Part shown: positions 51,386-59,252 of the stretch, one piece after another | Layout of the letters: every line of letters starts with the position of its first letter | Numbering within the stretch: the first letter of the stretch is position 1 | Assembly: GCA_016125255.1 (NCBI GenBank) | Contig: WGMD01000014.1 | Location: forward strand, 92,467 to 156,466 | Reading direction: 5' to 3' | Source of the DNA: Planctomycetota bacterium | Lineage (GTDB): Bacteria; Planctomycetota; Phycisphaerae; Phycisphaerales; Zrk34 | DNA length: 64,000 nt | Program-made: the position numbers and the translations under genes | Notes under the pieces: generated by a model | Databases searched by the model: none | What the model saw: only the letters and a program-made list of their open reading frames with translations | Told to the model about the DNA's origin: nothing

Positions 51386-52129
51386 ATGCCCATTCCCTAT
51401 GACGCCCTCAAGCGACGTGCGGCGGCGAACCGACAAAGACGATGTTCGACTCCGGGATGCACGAACCACCGCAACTGGACCTACTCACGATGTAGAGCGT
51501 GCGTGCAGAAGGTTCGTCGTAATGGAACCGCCACGGCTCAGTACACACACGATTCCAAGATTCAGCCATATCGAGAACATGCGGGGACGATCCTCGATCA
51601 ATTTGCGGAGACCCCACAAGTTGAAGCCGCGCTCACCGCGATGGAGTTGTTCCTCACTGAGCCGGAGACCTTCGCGGCCCAAGCTGGAGCTTCCAACTTG
51701 CGGACTCAACGATTCCCCCGCAACACATGGTCCGTGGTTGGGCATCACGTCCGCCGCGTTGTCGCTGACGGACTGACCGCAAGGGAAGCCGTTGATCGGA
51801 TTGCGGGCGTATGGCTCTACTCCCATGCCCATCCCCGTTCCCTACCGGATGACGCGGCTCTCACTCACGTCTTGGCGGAGACGATTTTCAATTCCCGCCC
51901 GTATCGCAAGCGGATCATTCGGGGCAAGACCGCGAAGGGGTACACCACCAAACCGAAGCGACCGGGGCGCCCGGCTCTGTTCAGCTTAGGGACTGCGTTG
52001 AGAGCGAAGTTTGGTGTGTTCCTCAGCGGCTTGGCGAAGCATGTAGACATACGTCATCGTCAACAATGGGAACTCGGCGAGGCGATGCGTAAGCCGCTTG
52101 ACGATCCTGACGCGGAGTCATCGCCATGA
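51386..52129 (+). CDS. Island protein with N-terminal zinc-ribbon-like cluster
   Basis: A 247-residue protein. Near the N-terminus RRCSTPGCTNHRNWTYSRCRACVQ gives C-X4-C-X10-C-X2-C, a likely zinc ribbon for nucleic acid binding. The rest is helical and basic (YRKRIIRGKTAKGYTTKPKRPGRPALF). AAAAGGGGAG precedes ATG 51386. It sits directly after the helicase fragment, as replication-linked accessory genes often do in phages. The family is not recognised. Confidence 0.65.
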   Translation: MPIPYDALKRRAAANRQRRCSTPGCTNHRNWTYSRCRACVQKVRRNGTATAQYTHDSKIQPYREHAGTILDQFAETPQVEAALTAMELFLTEPETFAAQAGASNLRTQRFPRNTWSVVGHHVRRVVADGLTAREAVDRIAGVWLYSHAHPRSLPDDAALTHVLAETIFNSRPYRKRIIRGKTAKGYTTKPKRPGRPALFSLGTALRAKFGVFLSGLAKHVDIRHRQQWELGEAMRKPLDDPDAESSP

Positions 52130-52485
52130 GTTCACCCCATGAGGCATCAACGTCACCTCCGCCTATCAGTTACGCCCTCAAGGGAAACACGGTGATGTTC
52201 TTCAACGTGCCCGATGCTGATGGGCCGGTGACGATGGACTACCGCGATGCCTTGAAGGTTCACGATATGGGGATGCTTCAACCCGTCGCCATCAACATCA
52301 CTCACCACAAACACTTCGCTACGGAGGTAGCAACATGGTTTTATCACAAGCGGATTTTGATCGGATTCAAAATGCTGACCCTTCGCCCATCCTCGCCAAC
52401 GAAGACCCGTCGTTCCTCGACTACGTTCGTGATGCAGGACGGGGCGTCGTCCACGGGGGACTTGGCTTCGCTGAGTCGGCTGTGA
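52126..52485 (+). CDS. Small island protein of unknown function
   Basis: A 119-residue frame whose ATG overlaps the previous stop (ATGA). The first 70 or so residues (ISYALKGNTVMFFNVPDADGPVTMDYRDALKVHDMGML) look protein-like. The C-terminal third overlaps the next gene in another frame and may be an artefact of a lost stop. No function can be assigned. Confidence 0.45.
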   Translation: MSSPHEASTSPPPISYALKGNTVMFFNVPDADGPVTMDYRDALKVHDMGMLQPVAINITHHKHFATEVATWFYHKRILIGFKMLTLRPSSPTKTRRSSTTFVMQDGASSTGDLASLSRL

Positions 52486-52772
52486 ATCTCGCCGGTGACG
52501 TGGCTAACCTAGGGATCGACGCTTACGACTACGCCACTGGCTCCGATGCGTCGGAGTTCGGCGAGGTGGACTTCAACGATTCGTGGAAGCCTAAGACGTT
52601 TGTCGGCGACCTCACATCGGGAATCACACAGTTCGCCATAGGGTTCGGTGCAACTGGTGCAGCATTCAAAGCTGTCGGGCTGGCTGGTAAGCTCGCAAAG
52701 GCCGGGACTGTCGTGAAGGGATTGACCCACCCCCACCGACATCACACGGGCAACGACACGGCCCTTGTTTAG
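52335..52772 (+). CDS. N-terminal fragment of a virion-like internal protein, truncated at the island edge
   Basis: A 145-residue frame with a strong GGAGG before ATG 52335. The sequence FLDYVRDAGRGVVHGGLGFAESAVNLAGDVANLGIDAYDYA and ITQFAIGFGATGAAFKAVGLAGKLAKAG resembles the start of large phage internal or ejection proteins, which are usually many hundreds of residues. It stops near 52772, just before the right-hand arm-like repeats, so it is probably a cut-off gene. Confidence 0.5.
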   Translation: MVLSQADFDRIQNADPSPILANEDPSFLDYVRDAGRGVVHGGLGFAESAVNLAGDVANLGIDAYDYATGSDASEFGEVDFNDSWKPKTFVGDLTSGITQFAIGFGATGAAFKAVGLAGKLAKAGTVVKGLTHPHRHHTGNDTALV

Positions 52773-52778
52773 TCAAAG

Positions 52779-52817
52779 TGACGCAACTTGTGACGCAACC
52801 GCTGGGGTTGACGCAAC
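52779..52817 (+). other. Three direct TGACGCAAC repeats (putative arm-type sites, right)
   Basis: TGACGCAAC at 52779, 52791 and 52809, about 37 bases from attR, in the same orientation as the pair at 47820 and 47831. Confidence 0.6.
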
Positions 52818-52853
52818 AGGCACAAGTGGTAAAGCTATGCCATAGAACAGTTA

Positions 52854-52927
52854 GCACCCGTAGCTCAGTTGGATAGAGCAGGGCTTTCCTAAAGCTCAGG
52901 TCGCAGGTTCGAATCCCGCCGGGTGCA
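52854..52927 (+). tRNA. tRNA-Arg, anticodon CCT (attR within)
   Basis: A 74-base cloverleaf: acceptor GCACCCG/CGGGTGC, D arm GCTCAGTTGGATAGAGC, anticodon stem GGGCT/AGCTC with loop TTCCTAA (anticodon CCT), and T loop TTCGAAT. The T stem GCAGG/CCCGC has one A-C mismatch. CCA is not encoded. Bases 52854-52892 are the att core shared with 47661-47699, so the element restored a complete tRNA on its right. Confidence 0.93.
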
Positions 52928-52995
52928 TTGTTTAAGCGTTGTGTTCGCAGCGGTTAGCGGAATGGGCAAATCAAGAAAAAATCGCCTTGGGCGCA

Positions 52996-53028
52996 TCCAG
53001 GCGCGTATAGGGCGCGAATGGGCGCGTC
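52996..53028 (+). repeat. Left arm of an imperfect 33-base inverted repeat
   Basis: AGGCGCGTATAGGGCGCGAA onward; its inverted partner is at 53692-53724 with four or so mismatches. Both are built of GGGCGC-type units spaced 10-12 bases. Confidence 0.6.
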
Positions 53029-53134
53029 AGTATTGGTTGTGAACCGCGCCATCTGCACTCTGTGGTCAATGCCGTTCGTTTCGCAGTGACACGCCTCTAC
53101 GATCTCCGAGATTCTTGATTTCGCTCGCCCCGTC

Positions 53135-53611
53135 TTACGAACCCGAGCCGTCGGGATTCCAACTTGAAAACTCAGTTCCAAGGAGTTCGAGCAGTTGTGA
53201 CTCCGAGATCCCAGCGACGTCATAAGTCTTTTGCAATTGACGCAATCTGACAGGCAGTCGATTCCGTAGATCGCCCGGCTTGGCATTTTGCTTTTTGTTG
53301 AAGAGTCCCCTCTTGGGTTTGCCTGTCTCCCTGTCAATGTAGAGACGATCGACCACTGCACGCACAGGCTTCAACCGCATCAGATAGAGCTTGCTGATCG
53401 TCTGCTCGATCGTTTCGCCGTGGACATCGAGCGGATGATCGAGGTAAAGACGATTGTGATCAGGCATGGCCCTGAGAATCTGATAGGGCGTCCTTAGCAG
53501 GTGTCGATAGCTTCGGCGGTAGTCATTCGCATCAAGGATGTAGTGCGGATCAGCCTTTGGCTTTTTCTTTCCATTGACCACTGGACAAACATCCTCAAAA
53601 TAGAACACCAT
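53135..53611 (-). CDS. Hypothetical protein in an AT-richer patch bounded by inverted repeats
   Basis: A 158-residue frame: MVFYFEDVCPVVNGKKKPKADPHYILDANDYRRSYRHLL, NRLYLDHPLDVHGETIEQTISKLYLMRLKPVRAV, and a basic segment GKPKRGLFNKKQNAKPGDLRNRLP. I do not recognise the family, and there is no transposase DDE pattern. The frame continues a few codons upstream of the ATG. It lies between inverted 33-base repeats and just outside the tRNA island, so it may be a separate small acquired element. Confidence 0.5.
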   Translation of the reverse strand: MVFYFEDVCPVVNGKKKPKADPHYILDANDYRRSYRHLLRTPYQILRAMPDHNRLYLDHPLDVHGETIEQTISKLYLMRLKPVRAVVDRLYIDRETGKPKRGLFNKKQNAKPGDLRNRLPVRLRQLQKTYDVAGISESQLLELLGTEFSSWNPDGSGS

Positions 53612-53691
53612 GTTCCAGCGGCTAATGGCGCAAATAGCGTAAGTTTAAGTCGTAATAGATGGCCTTGAATTTCACCGAAATACGCCCAGAT

Positions 53692-53724
53692 GCGCCCATT
53701 CGCACCCTCTACGCGCCTCGTCTG
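53692..53724 (-). repeat. Right arm of the imperfect 33-base inverted repeat
   Basis: On the minus strand it reads AGGCGCGTAGAGGGTGCGAA onward, matching 52996-53028. The gap 53612-53951 otherwise shows no convincing gene. Confidence 0.6.
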
Positions 53725-53951
53725 CCAGTATAGGGTATAAGTGTTCGCATTATGCGGCATTCTGAAATCTGACTGCCGCTTTTTTGAAATTGGAGATACA
53801 GCTGCGCGATCTGGGATTTGCTTGGCCTGTCGCGAGCATTCGTACGTGGTGATAGTTTGTGGCACCACTTTCTTGTTCATGGAGAACGGTGGTTAGCTGG
53901 GAACTCCAAGCTGTAACATCCTCCGCTTGTGTCGCACCTGTGCCCGGCGGC

Positions 53952-55253
53952 CTAACGCGACACGCCCGAGTGGGGTGTCCGCGTGGCGGACTTCTCCAAG
54001 CTTAGGCGCGTGAGTTCGCGGCCATCTTTGGAGGAAAGCAAGCGGATGTTGAGCTTTGTGGCGTCGACGATGGCGAGGCCGACGGTTCCTTCGCTCATGG
54101 CCGGGCCGCCGCCGATGACGACGGGCCAGGGCGGCGTGAGGGTGATCGTCTCCTCTTGTTTGTCGAGCGTGGGTATTTTGAACGTGTAGGGTTTGTCTTT
54201 GGCGAGCTGCTTCCAGGAGTGATCGTGGCCCGCGAGTTCCAGGTCCATTTTCGCTTCTCGCAGCGCGGGGTCCCAATCGCGCAGCGACGATGGGGAGTAC
54301 CAGCGAATGTTGTTGTAGAGCGGAATGTGGGTGACAATCACGCGCCAAGGGGCGTCGCCGTAAGCGTGCTCCCGGACGAGGTTCTGGAGCCAGGCCGCCT
54401 GGGTTTTGCGATATGCCTGCCAGAGCTTGGGCTTTCGGTAGTTGTCGTCGGGCGTGATGTCGTCGTCGTCTTCGCCGGTGTCCAGGGCGACGAACCAGAT
54501 GGGTCCGGCATGGAGCGTAAAGTTCCATCGTTGATCCGCCAGTTCTTTCGTGGGATCGAGATTGGGCAAGTCAAAGAGGTAGCCCATGTAGTTCTTGAAG
54601 CTGCCGCGTGTTTCGTGGTTGCCTCGGACGAAGACGAGCGGTTTTTCCGAGGCGTTGAGCAGTTCGATGTAATCCTTGAGCGAACGAAAAACCTTGTCCG
54701 CATCCTGCCACTGGGACGGGTCGGTCCACATGTCGCCCAGCAAAAGCGAAAAATCGTAATCCTCGGGCTTCACGTGACTCATCAAGGCCTCGAGCGTCTC
54801 GCGATGGTTATGCACATCATTGAACATCGCGAAGCGCACGGGATCTTTTGCGTCGGGCAACGGCGTGAAGCGGTACGTGTCGGTGACGACTTCGGGCTTG
54901 CCGGCGAACTGATAGGCGACGTGGTATTGATAGCGCGTCCTGGGCTTGAGGCCATCGAGCCTGACTTTCCAGATGGTCCATGGCGAATGCGGAATCACGG
55001 CGGCAACGGCAGGCGCCTCCTGCATCTGATTGCCCTCGGCCTCGCCCCAGACCACACGAACATGAGCGGCGTTCTGAGTGTAGAAGCAGATCGTCATACC
55101 CGTCTGCGTGGGGTTCTGCAGACACGGCAATAACACCGCAGGCAGCGGCGGCGGCGCCGGCTTCTCCTGCGATGAGGCGTCCTCCGCGCCGCGCGCGATG
55201 GAGACGAACACCGCGACCCACAACACAGCGAACCAACCAGAGAGCTTTTTCAT
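53952..55253 (-). CDS. Secreted purple-acid-phosphatase-like metallophosphoesterase
   Basis: A 433-residue protein with signal peptide (WFAVLWVAVFVSIARG). A fibronectin-like N-terminal domain (about residues 40-140, GLKPRTRYQYHVAYQF) precedes the metallophosphoesterase domain: MFNDVHNH (D-x-H), LLLGDMWTD (GD), VRGNHETRG (GNHE), VTHIPLY (H) and ELAGHDHSW (GHxH). All metal ligands are present. It probably releases phosphate from organic esters outside the cytoplasm. Confidence 0.9.
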   Translation of the reverse strand: MKKLSGWFAVLWVAVFVSIARGAEDASSQEKPAPPPLPAVLLPCLQNPTQTGMTICFYTQNAAHVRVVWGEAEGNQMQEAPAVAAVIPHSPWTIWKVRLDGLKPRTRYQYHVAYQFAGKPEVVTDTYRFTPLPDAKDPVRFAMFNDVHNHRETLEALMSHVKPEDYDFSLLLGDMWTDPSQWQDADKVFRSLKDYIELLNASEKPLVFVRGNHETRGSFKNYMGYLFDLPNLDPTKELADQRWNFTLHAGPIWFVALDTGEDDDDITPDDNYRKPKLWQAYRKTQAAWLQNLVREHAYGDAPWRVIVTHIPLYNNIRWYSPSSLRDWDPALREAKMDLELAGHDHSWKQLAKDKPYTFKIPTLDKQEETITLTPPWPVVIGGGPAMSEGTVGLAIVDATKLNIRLLSSKDGRELTRLSLEKSATRTPHSGVSR

Positions 55254-55409
55254 ATGGAATCTATCCTTTGCCAAAATCAGCCGCCTATTCAAGGCCAAGG
55301 CGAAGTCGCCCCCACGATGCCGCGCATCGCTCGCATCATTCATTCGCCGCGAACGCCTCCCAAAAATCTGCCGCGGACGCTTTATGTTTTTCAATCCTCA
55401 GTGTATGAT

Positions 55410-55429
55410 ATAGCGTTAAATTAAACTAT
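55410..55429. promoter_or_regulatory. AT-rich quasi-palindrome in the divergent gap, candidate operator
   Basis: ATAGCGTTAAATTAAACTAT lies in the 352-base gap between the phosphoesterase and the LacI-type regulator. Nothing else gene-like is seen in 55254-55605. Confidence 0.35.
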
Positions 55430-55605
55430 AGGCATTTTCCATTGCGATAGCCAGACCGACGCGTCGTCGTTTTGATGGAACCTGATCGTGATGATGACGT
55501 CCGCTCGCATGCACGGCGGCGGCCCGGTCCCATGAGGCGAGCGGGCAACCAGCGTTACGAATGTTTCTCGAATCAACATCGGTTTTCAGAAAGCTGACAA
55601 CGACA

Positions 55606-56646
55606 ATGGCTTCCTCCTCCTCGCGTCCCCGATTGGCGGACATCGCCCGAGCGGCCAAGGTGTCGCCGATGGCGGTGGCCGCGGTGCTGACCGGGGCCGG
55701 GGGCGGACGCGTGCGCGTGGCGAAGGAGACCGCCAAGCGGGTGCGCGACATTGCGCGGAAGATGAACTTCCGACCCAACATCGCGGCGCAGCAACTCTCC
55801 GGTCGACCGAGCCGGATCATCGGCGTGGTCGGTCACGACTGGTTCGAATCCATGCCGGTCCGCGTATTGTCCTGGCTCAACAAAGTCGCCGATGAGCACG
55901 GGTATCGCGTGATCAGCTCGCAGACCAATGGGCGGGGCGAATCGCTGCGTGATTATGTTGAAGAATGCAGCGCCCGCGGGATCGACGGGGTGATCTACAT
56001 GGCCCACGCCGACGACGCGATATGGAACGTGGCGAAGCGGGCCTTTGCTCCGGCGTCCCGTGTGGTATCGCTGATGGGCGATCCGGGCATTCGGCGCGCC
56101 CACCGCGTTCTGAGCGATTATGCCGGCGGAATCGAGCAGGCGGTCGAACACCTGCATCGAACGGGTAGGCGGCGGATCGTGCAGGTGCTCGAGGACATGG
56201 AGCTTCAGGTCAACTGCCTGCGGCGTGACGGCATGCAGCGCGCGTTCGACAAACTTGGATTGACCTTCAACGCCAAGTCGATCTGCGTCGAAACCAAGGG
56301 CTGGCCGCCGGGCTCGCCGCGCTTCGATGATCTGGTTGAGAAGTTGGTCATGCGGCGCAGAGCCGACGCCGTGATCGCCGACAGCGACAGCGGCGCGGCG
56401 TCCTTCATCAGCGCGCTGCGACGGCGCGGCATCCGACCCGGACAGGACGTCGCGGTCGTCGGATGGGGACATGACGTGTGGGGCGTGTTTTCCGACCCAA
56501 CACTGACCACGATCCACCTGGGTCTCGATCAGCTCGCCGGCCACGCCGTCCGACTCATCGTCGATCAGATCGACAAGCCCGACCGTGAGATGTCCGCCCA
56601 ACGACTCGTGATCCCTCAAACGCTGATCGTCCGCGAATCGGCGTAG
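55606..56646 (+). CDS. LacI family transcriptional regulator
   Basis: A 346-residue regulator. The HTH is RLADIARAAKVSPMAVAAVLTG, followed by the hinge region RPNIAAQQLSGRPSRIIGVV, and then a periplasmic-binding-like effector domain (GIDGVIYMAHADDAIW, GWGHDVWGVFSDPTLTTIHLGLDQLAGHA). It sits 20 bases before a GH36-like gene, so it probably controls the sugar-use genes downstream in response to a released sugar. ATG 55606 is chosen over 55561. Confidence 0.88.
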   Translation: MASSSSRPRLADIARAAKVSPMAVAAVLTGAGGGRVRVAKETAKRVRDIARKMNFRPNIAAQQLSGRPSRIIGVVGHDWFESMPVRVLSWLNKVADEHGYRVISSQTNGRGESLRDYVEECSARGIDGVIYMAHADDAIWNVAKRAFAPASRVVSLMGDPGIRRAHRVLSDYAGGIEQAVEHLHRTGRRRIVQVLEDMELQVNCLRRDGMQRAFDKLGLTFNAKSICVETKGWPPGSPRFDDLVEKLVMRRRADAVIADSDSGAASFISALRRRGIRPGQDVAVVGWGHDVWGVFSDPTLTTIHLGLDQLAGHAVRLIVDQIDKPDREMSAQRLVIPQTLIVRESA

Positions 56647-56666
56647 ACCGCAAAGGAAACCAAGTG

Positions 56667-59231
56667 ATGAGACGTATTTTCATCGGACTCATGGCAATGG
56701 CGATCGCGTGGGCGATGGGACCAGAAGCACGCCTCGTTCAGGCGGCGCCGACCGACCGGGCTGCGACTTCTGATCTCGGTGTCGCGTTTCCCGGTCCACC
56801 ACCCGGCGCGGCTCAATGCCGGACGAGCGGCGATGTGCTGACGCTCCAGAACGCCGTGCTCGCCGCATCATGGCGAGTCAGCGGCGTGGCGTTGACGCCG
56901 CTGACATGGGTCAACAAGCTCACGCAGGCGTCATTCGATCAGACGGGGGCGCGGCTGTTCAGTGTGGCGACGCAGCCGCAGGAAGCCGGTCCGTCGGGCG
57001 CGGCGTATGTGGCGATTCAACTCGATGCGGACGAGGTGTTTGTGCTGGCGTCGCAGGACGGCCTGACATGGACGCAGATCACCTCGTTTCCGCGGGCCGA
57101 CTACCCCGGCGAGCCGCGGCTCGTTCGCATCGGCAAAATGGACGTACTGGCCATGCCGGTCAATCACCGCGGCGGACTGGGCGACAGCGGCGAATCCACC
57201 ATCAGCGAGCTGGCCGTCGCGCCCGAGGTCGGCGCGTTGCCGCGCGATCCGTTTGTGATCAGCGCCCGGGCCCATGAGGCGAAGATCAAGGAGTATCCGT
57301 TTCCCGCCGGCGCCCGGATGATTTCCTGCCGCATCGACAAGGGCACGGATCAGGGACAAACGTGGGGACCGGCCCTGGCGCTGATCTGGGAGGATGGCAA
57401 GCGATTCGTACTCATCGGCCGCCGCGACAAGGCGACGTCATTCAACGTCGAAACCGCGAAGGGGCAGAAGATTCACGGCGCCAAGCTCAGCGGCTATCTC
57501 GCCGATGATGCGTCCCCCGCGAAGTTTCGGCTCACCGCCCCGCCGGTGGTGAGTCGGATTGAGCCCGCACCCGACGGGGGGCGGATCGCTGACCGCATCG
57601 GCGGGATGGCCATCGAGGCGACATTCACCAGCGATCGCGGCATCGACGCCCATTGGCGCGCCGAGCTGCGCGACGGCTCCAACTACATCCGTCAGATCGT
57701 CACATTCTCGACGACGAAGCCGAGCGTTCCGCTCACCGGCGTCGAGCTGTGCGATGTGCGCGTGCCGGACGGATATACCGTGGGCCGGTGCCCCGGCTGC
57801 CCTGTCGCCGCGGCGCACAACAGTCTGTTCTTCGGCGTCGAAATGCCCGGCGCGCAGAATGCCGTCAATCCCATCCGGACGCGCATCGGCTTCACGTGTA
57901 GTCTGACACTCACGTCCGAGCAGTCGTACACTTTCGGCCAGGTCGCCGGCGTCGCGCCGGAGGGTCAACTTCGCCGCGCCTTCCTGTGTTACATCGAACG
58001 CGAGCGGGCGCGACCGACCAGCCCGTTCCTGCACTACAATTCGTGGTACGACATGGGCTCCTCCCCCAACGAGGAAAAGCTCCTCGACGTCGTGCAGCAG
58101 TACAACAAGGAACTGGTCGAAGGGCGCGGCGTGCCGGTCATGTCATACCTCATCGACGACGGCTGGGACGATGCGAGCAAGGGCTTCTGGATTGAAAACA
58201 AGCGGGCATTTCCCGGCGGTTTTCAAAGCGTCAGCCGGAAGATGGCCGAATCCGGCGCCCGCATGGGCATCTGGATCTCGCCGTTGGGCGGGTACAACGG
58301 GCGCAAGGAGCGCACCGAATGGGCCCGCAAGATGGGGCTGATCCCATCCGACAGCGCGCTGGACCTCGCTCAGCCGGGCTACCGCAAATGGTTCGAGGAG
58401 CGATGCATTGAGTTGATGCGCCAAGACGGCGTGAACATCTTCAAATGGGACAAGGCCGGTGACGGCGTGAGTCCGCATTTTATGGCGCTATTGGGCGTGG
58501 CGCAGGCGCTGCGGAAAGTGAATCCGGAACTTTTCATCAACGTCACGGTCGGCACGTGGCCCTCGCCGTTCTGGCTTAATCATATCGACTGCACGTGGCG
58601 CAATGACAGCTCGGACGTCGGCTGGTGGGTCGGCAAGGGCGATATCCGCGAGCGATGGCTCACCTATCGTGACGGTTACTGTCATCAGTTGTTTGTCGAG
58701 AAGTCACCGCTGTATCCGCTCAACTCGGTGATGCATCACGGGATCGTTCTGGGACGGCATCTTCAGGGCGCGAGCGTCGCCGAGGCCGGGCCGCACCTCA
58801 AGCATGACGCCCGCGCGTTTTTCGCCAACGGCACGTCGCTTCAGGAGCTGTATCTGACGCCGTCGATGATGACACCCGAAGCATGGGACCATGTCGCCGA
58901 GGCGGCCAAATGGGCGCACGCCAATGCGGATGTGCTGCGTGATGCGCACTGGTTCGGCGGCGATCCGCTGAGGGTGGAGGCGTACGGCTACGCCGCATGG
59001 TCGCCGCGCAAGGGCACACTGATGATCCGCAATCCCGATGATCAGCCGCAGTCGATCACACTCGACGCGGCGACAGTCTTCGAGCTTCCCGCAGGAGCCG
59101 GTCGGCACTACACGCTCACCTCGCCCTATGCGGATCAGCGTGTGCAGACGCTCAAGCTCGACGCCGGCGTGAAGCAGACCCTGACGCTCGAACCGTTCGA
59201 GGTTCTCGTCTTCGACGCAATGCCTCAATGA
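56667..59231 (+). CDS. Secreted GH36-like glycoside hydrolase (alpha-galactosidase type)
   Basis: An 854-residue protein with a signal peptide (IGLMAMAIAWAMGPEARLVQA). A large N-terminal beta domain (to about residue 440) is followed by a TIM barrel with YNSWYDMGSSPNEEKLLDVVQQYN, MSYLIDDGWDDASKG, MGIWISPLGGYNGR and NIFKWDKAGDG. The Asp in FKWD (about residue 595) matches the clan GH-D nucleophile. Alpha-galactoside cleavage is the likeliest activity; the exact specificity is open. ATG 56667 follows AAAGGAAA. Confidence 0.8.
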   Translation: MRRIFIGLMAMAIAWAMGPEARLVQAAPTDRAATSDLGVAFPGPPPGAAQCRTSGDVLTLQNAVLAASWRVSGVALTPLTWVNKLTQASFDQTGARLFSVATQPQEAGPSGAAYVAIQLDADEVFVLASQDGLTWTQITSFPRADYPGEPRLVRIGKMDVLAMPVNHRGGLGDSGESTISELAVAPEVGALPRDPFVISARAHEAKIKEYPFPAGARMISCRIDKGTDQGQTWGPALALIWEDGKRFVLIGRRDKATSFNVETAKGQKIHGAKLSGYLADDASPAKFRLTAPPVVSRIEPAPDGGRIADRIGGMAIEATFTSDRGIDAHWRAELRDGSNYIRQIVTFSTTKPSVPLTGVELCDVRVPDGYTVGRCPGCPVAAAHNSLFFGVEMPGAQNAVNPIRTRIGFTCSLTLTSEQSYTFGQVAGVAPEGQLRRAFLCYIERERARPTSPFLHYNSWYDMGSSPNEEKLLDVVQQYNKELVEGRGVPVMSYLIDDGWDDASKGFWIENKRAFPGGFQSVSRKMAESGARMGIWISPLGGYNGRKERTEWARKMGLIPSDSALDLAQPGYRKWFEERCIELMRQDGVNIFKWDKAGDGVSPHFMALLGVAQALRKVNPELFINVTVGTWPSPFWLNHIDCTWRNDSSDVGWWVGKGDIRERWLTYRDGYCHQLFVEKSPLYPLNSVMHHGIVLGRHLQGASVAEAGPHLKHDARAFFANGTSLQELYLTPSMMTPEAWDHVAEAAKWAHANADVLRDAHWFGGDPLRVEAYGYAAWSPRKGTLMIRNPDDQPQSITLDAATVFELPAGAGRHYTLTSPYADQRVQTLKLDAGVKQTLTLEPFEVLVFDAMPQ

Positions 59232-59252
59232 CCAAATAATAAAAGCCGATCG

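Larger units (their letters stand above)
47661..52892. mobile_element. Phage-derived integrated island in tRNA-Arg(CCT)
   Basis: About 5.2 kb between two copies of a 39-base tRNA segment, with lower GC and different codon use from its flanks and no homologue of the surrounding functions. It holds clustered TGACGCAAC repeats near each end, a two-helix membrane protein, a serine recombinase, an inverted decayed copy of that recombinase's C-terminus, a chimeric integrase/helicase gene, a zinc-ribbon protein and a truncated virion-like protein. No capsid, portal or terminase gene is present. Confidence 0.85.

Noticed and set aside
47820..52817. TGACGCAAC repeats as a CRISPR array
   Set aside because: Units are nine to ten bases with irregular short spacing, split between two ends of an island, and there are no cas genes.
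53494..53880. Minus-strand frame of 128 residues next to the hypothetical gene
   Set aside because: It overlaps the better frame 53135-53611, runs through the inverted repeat, and has no recognisable protein character.
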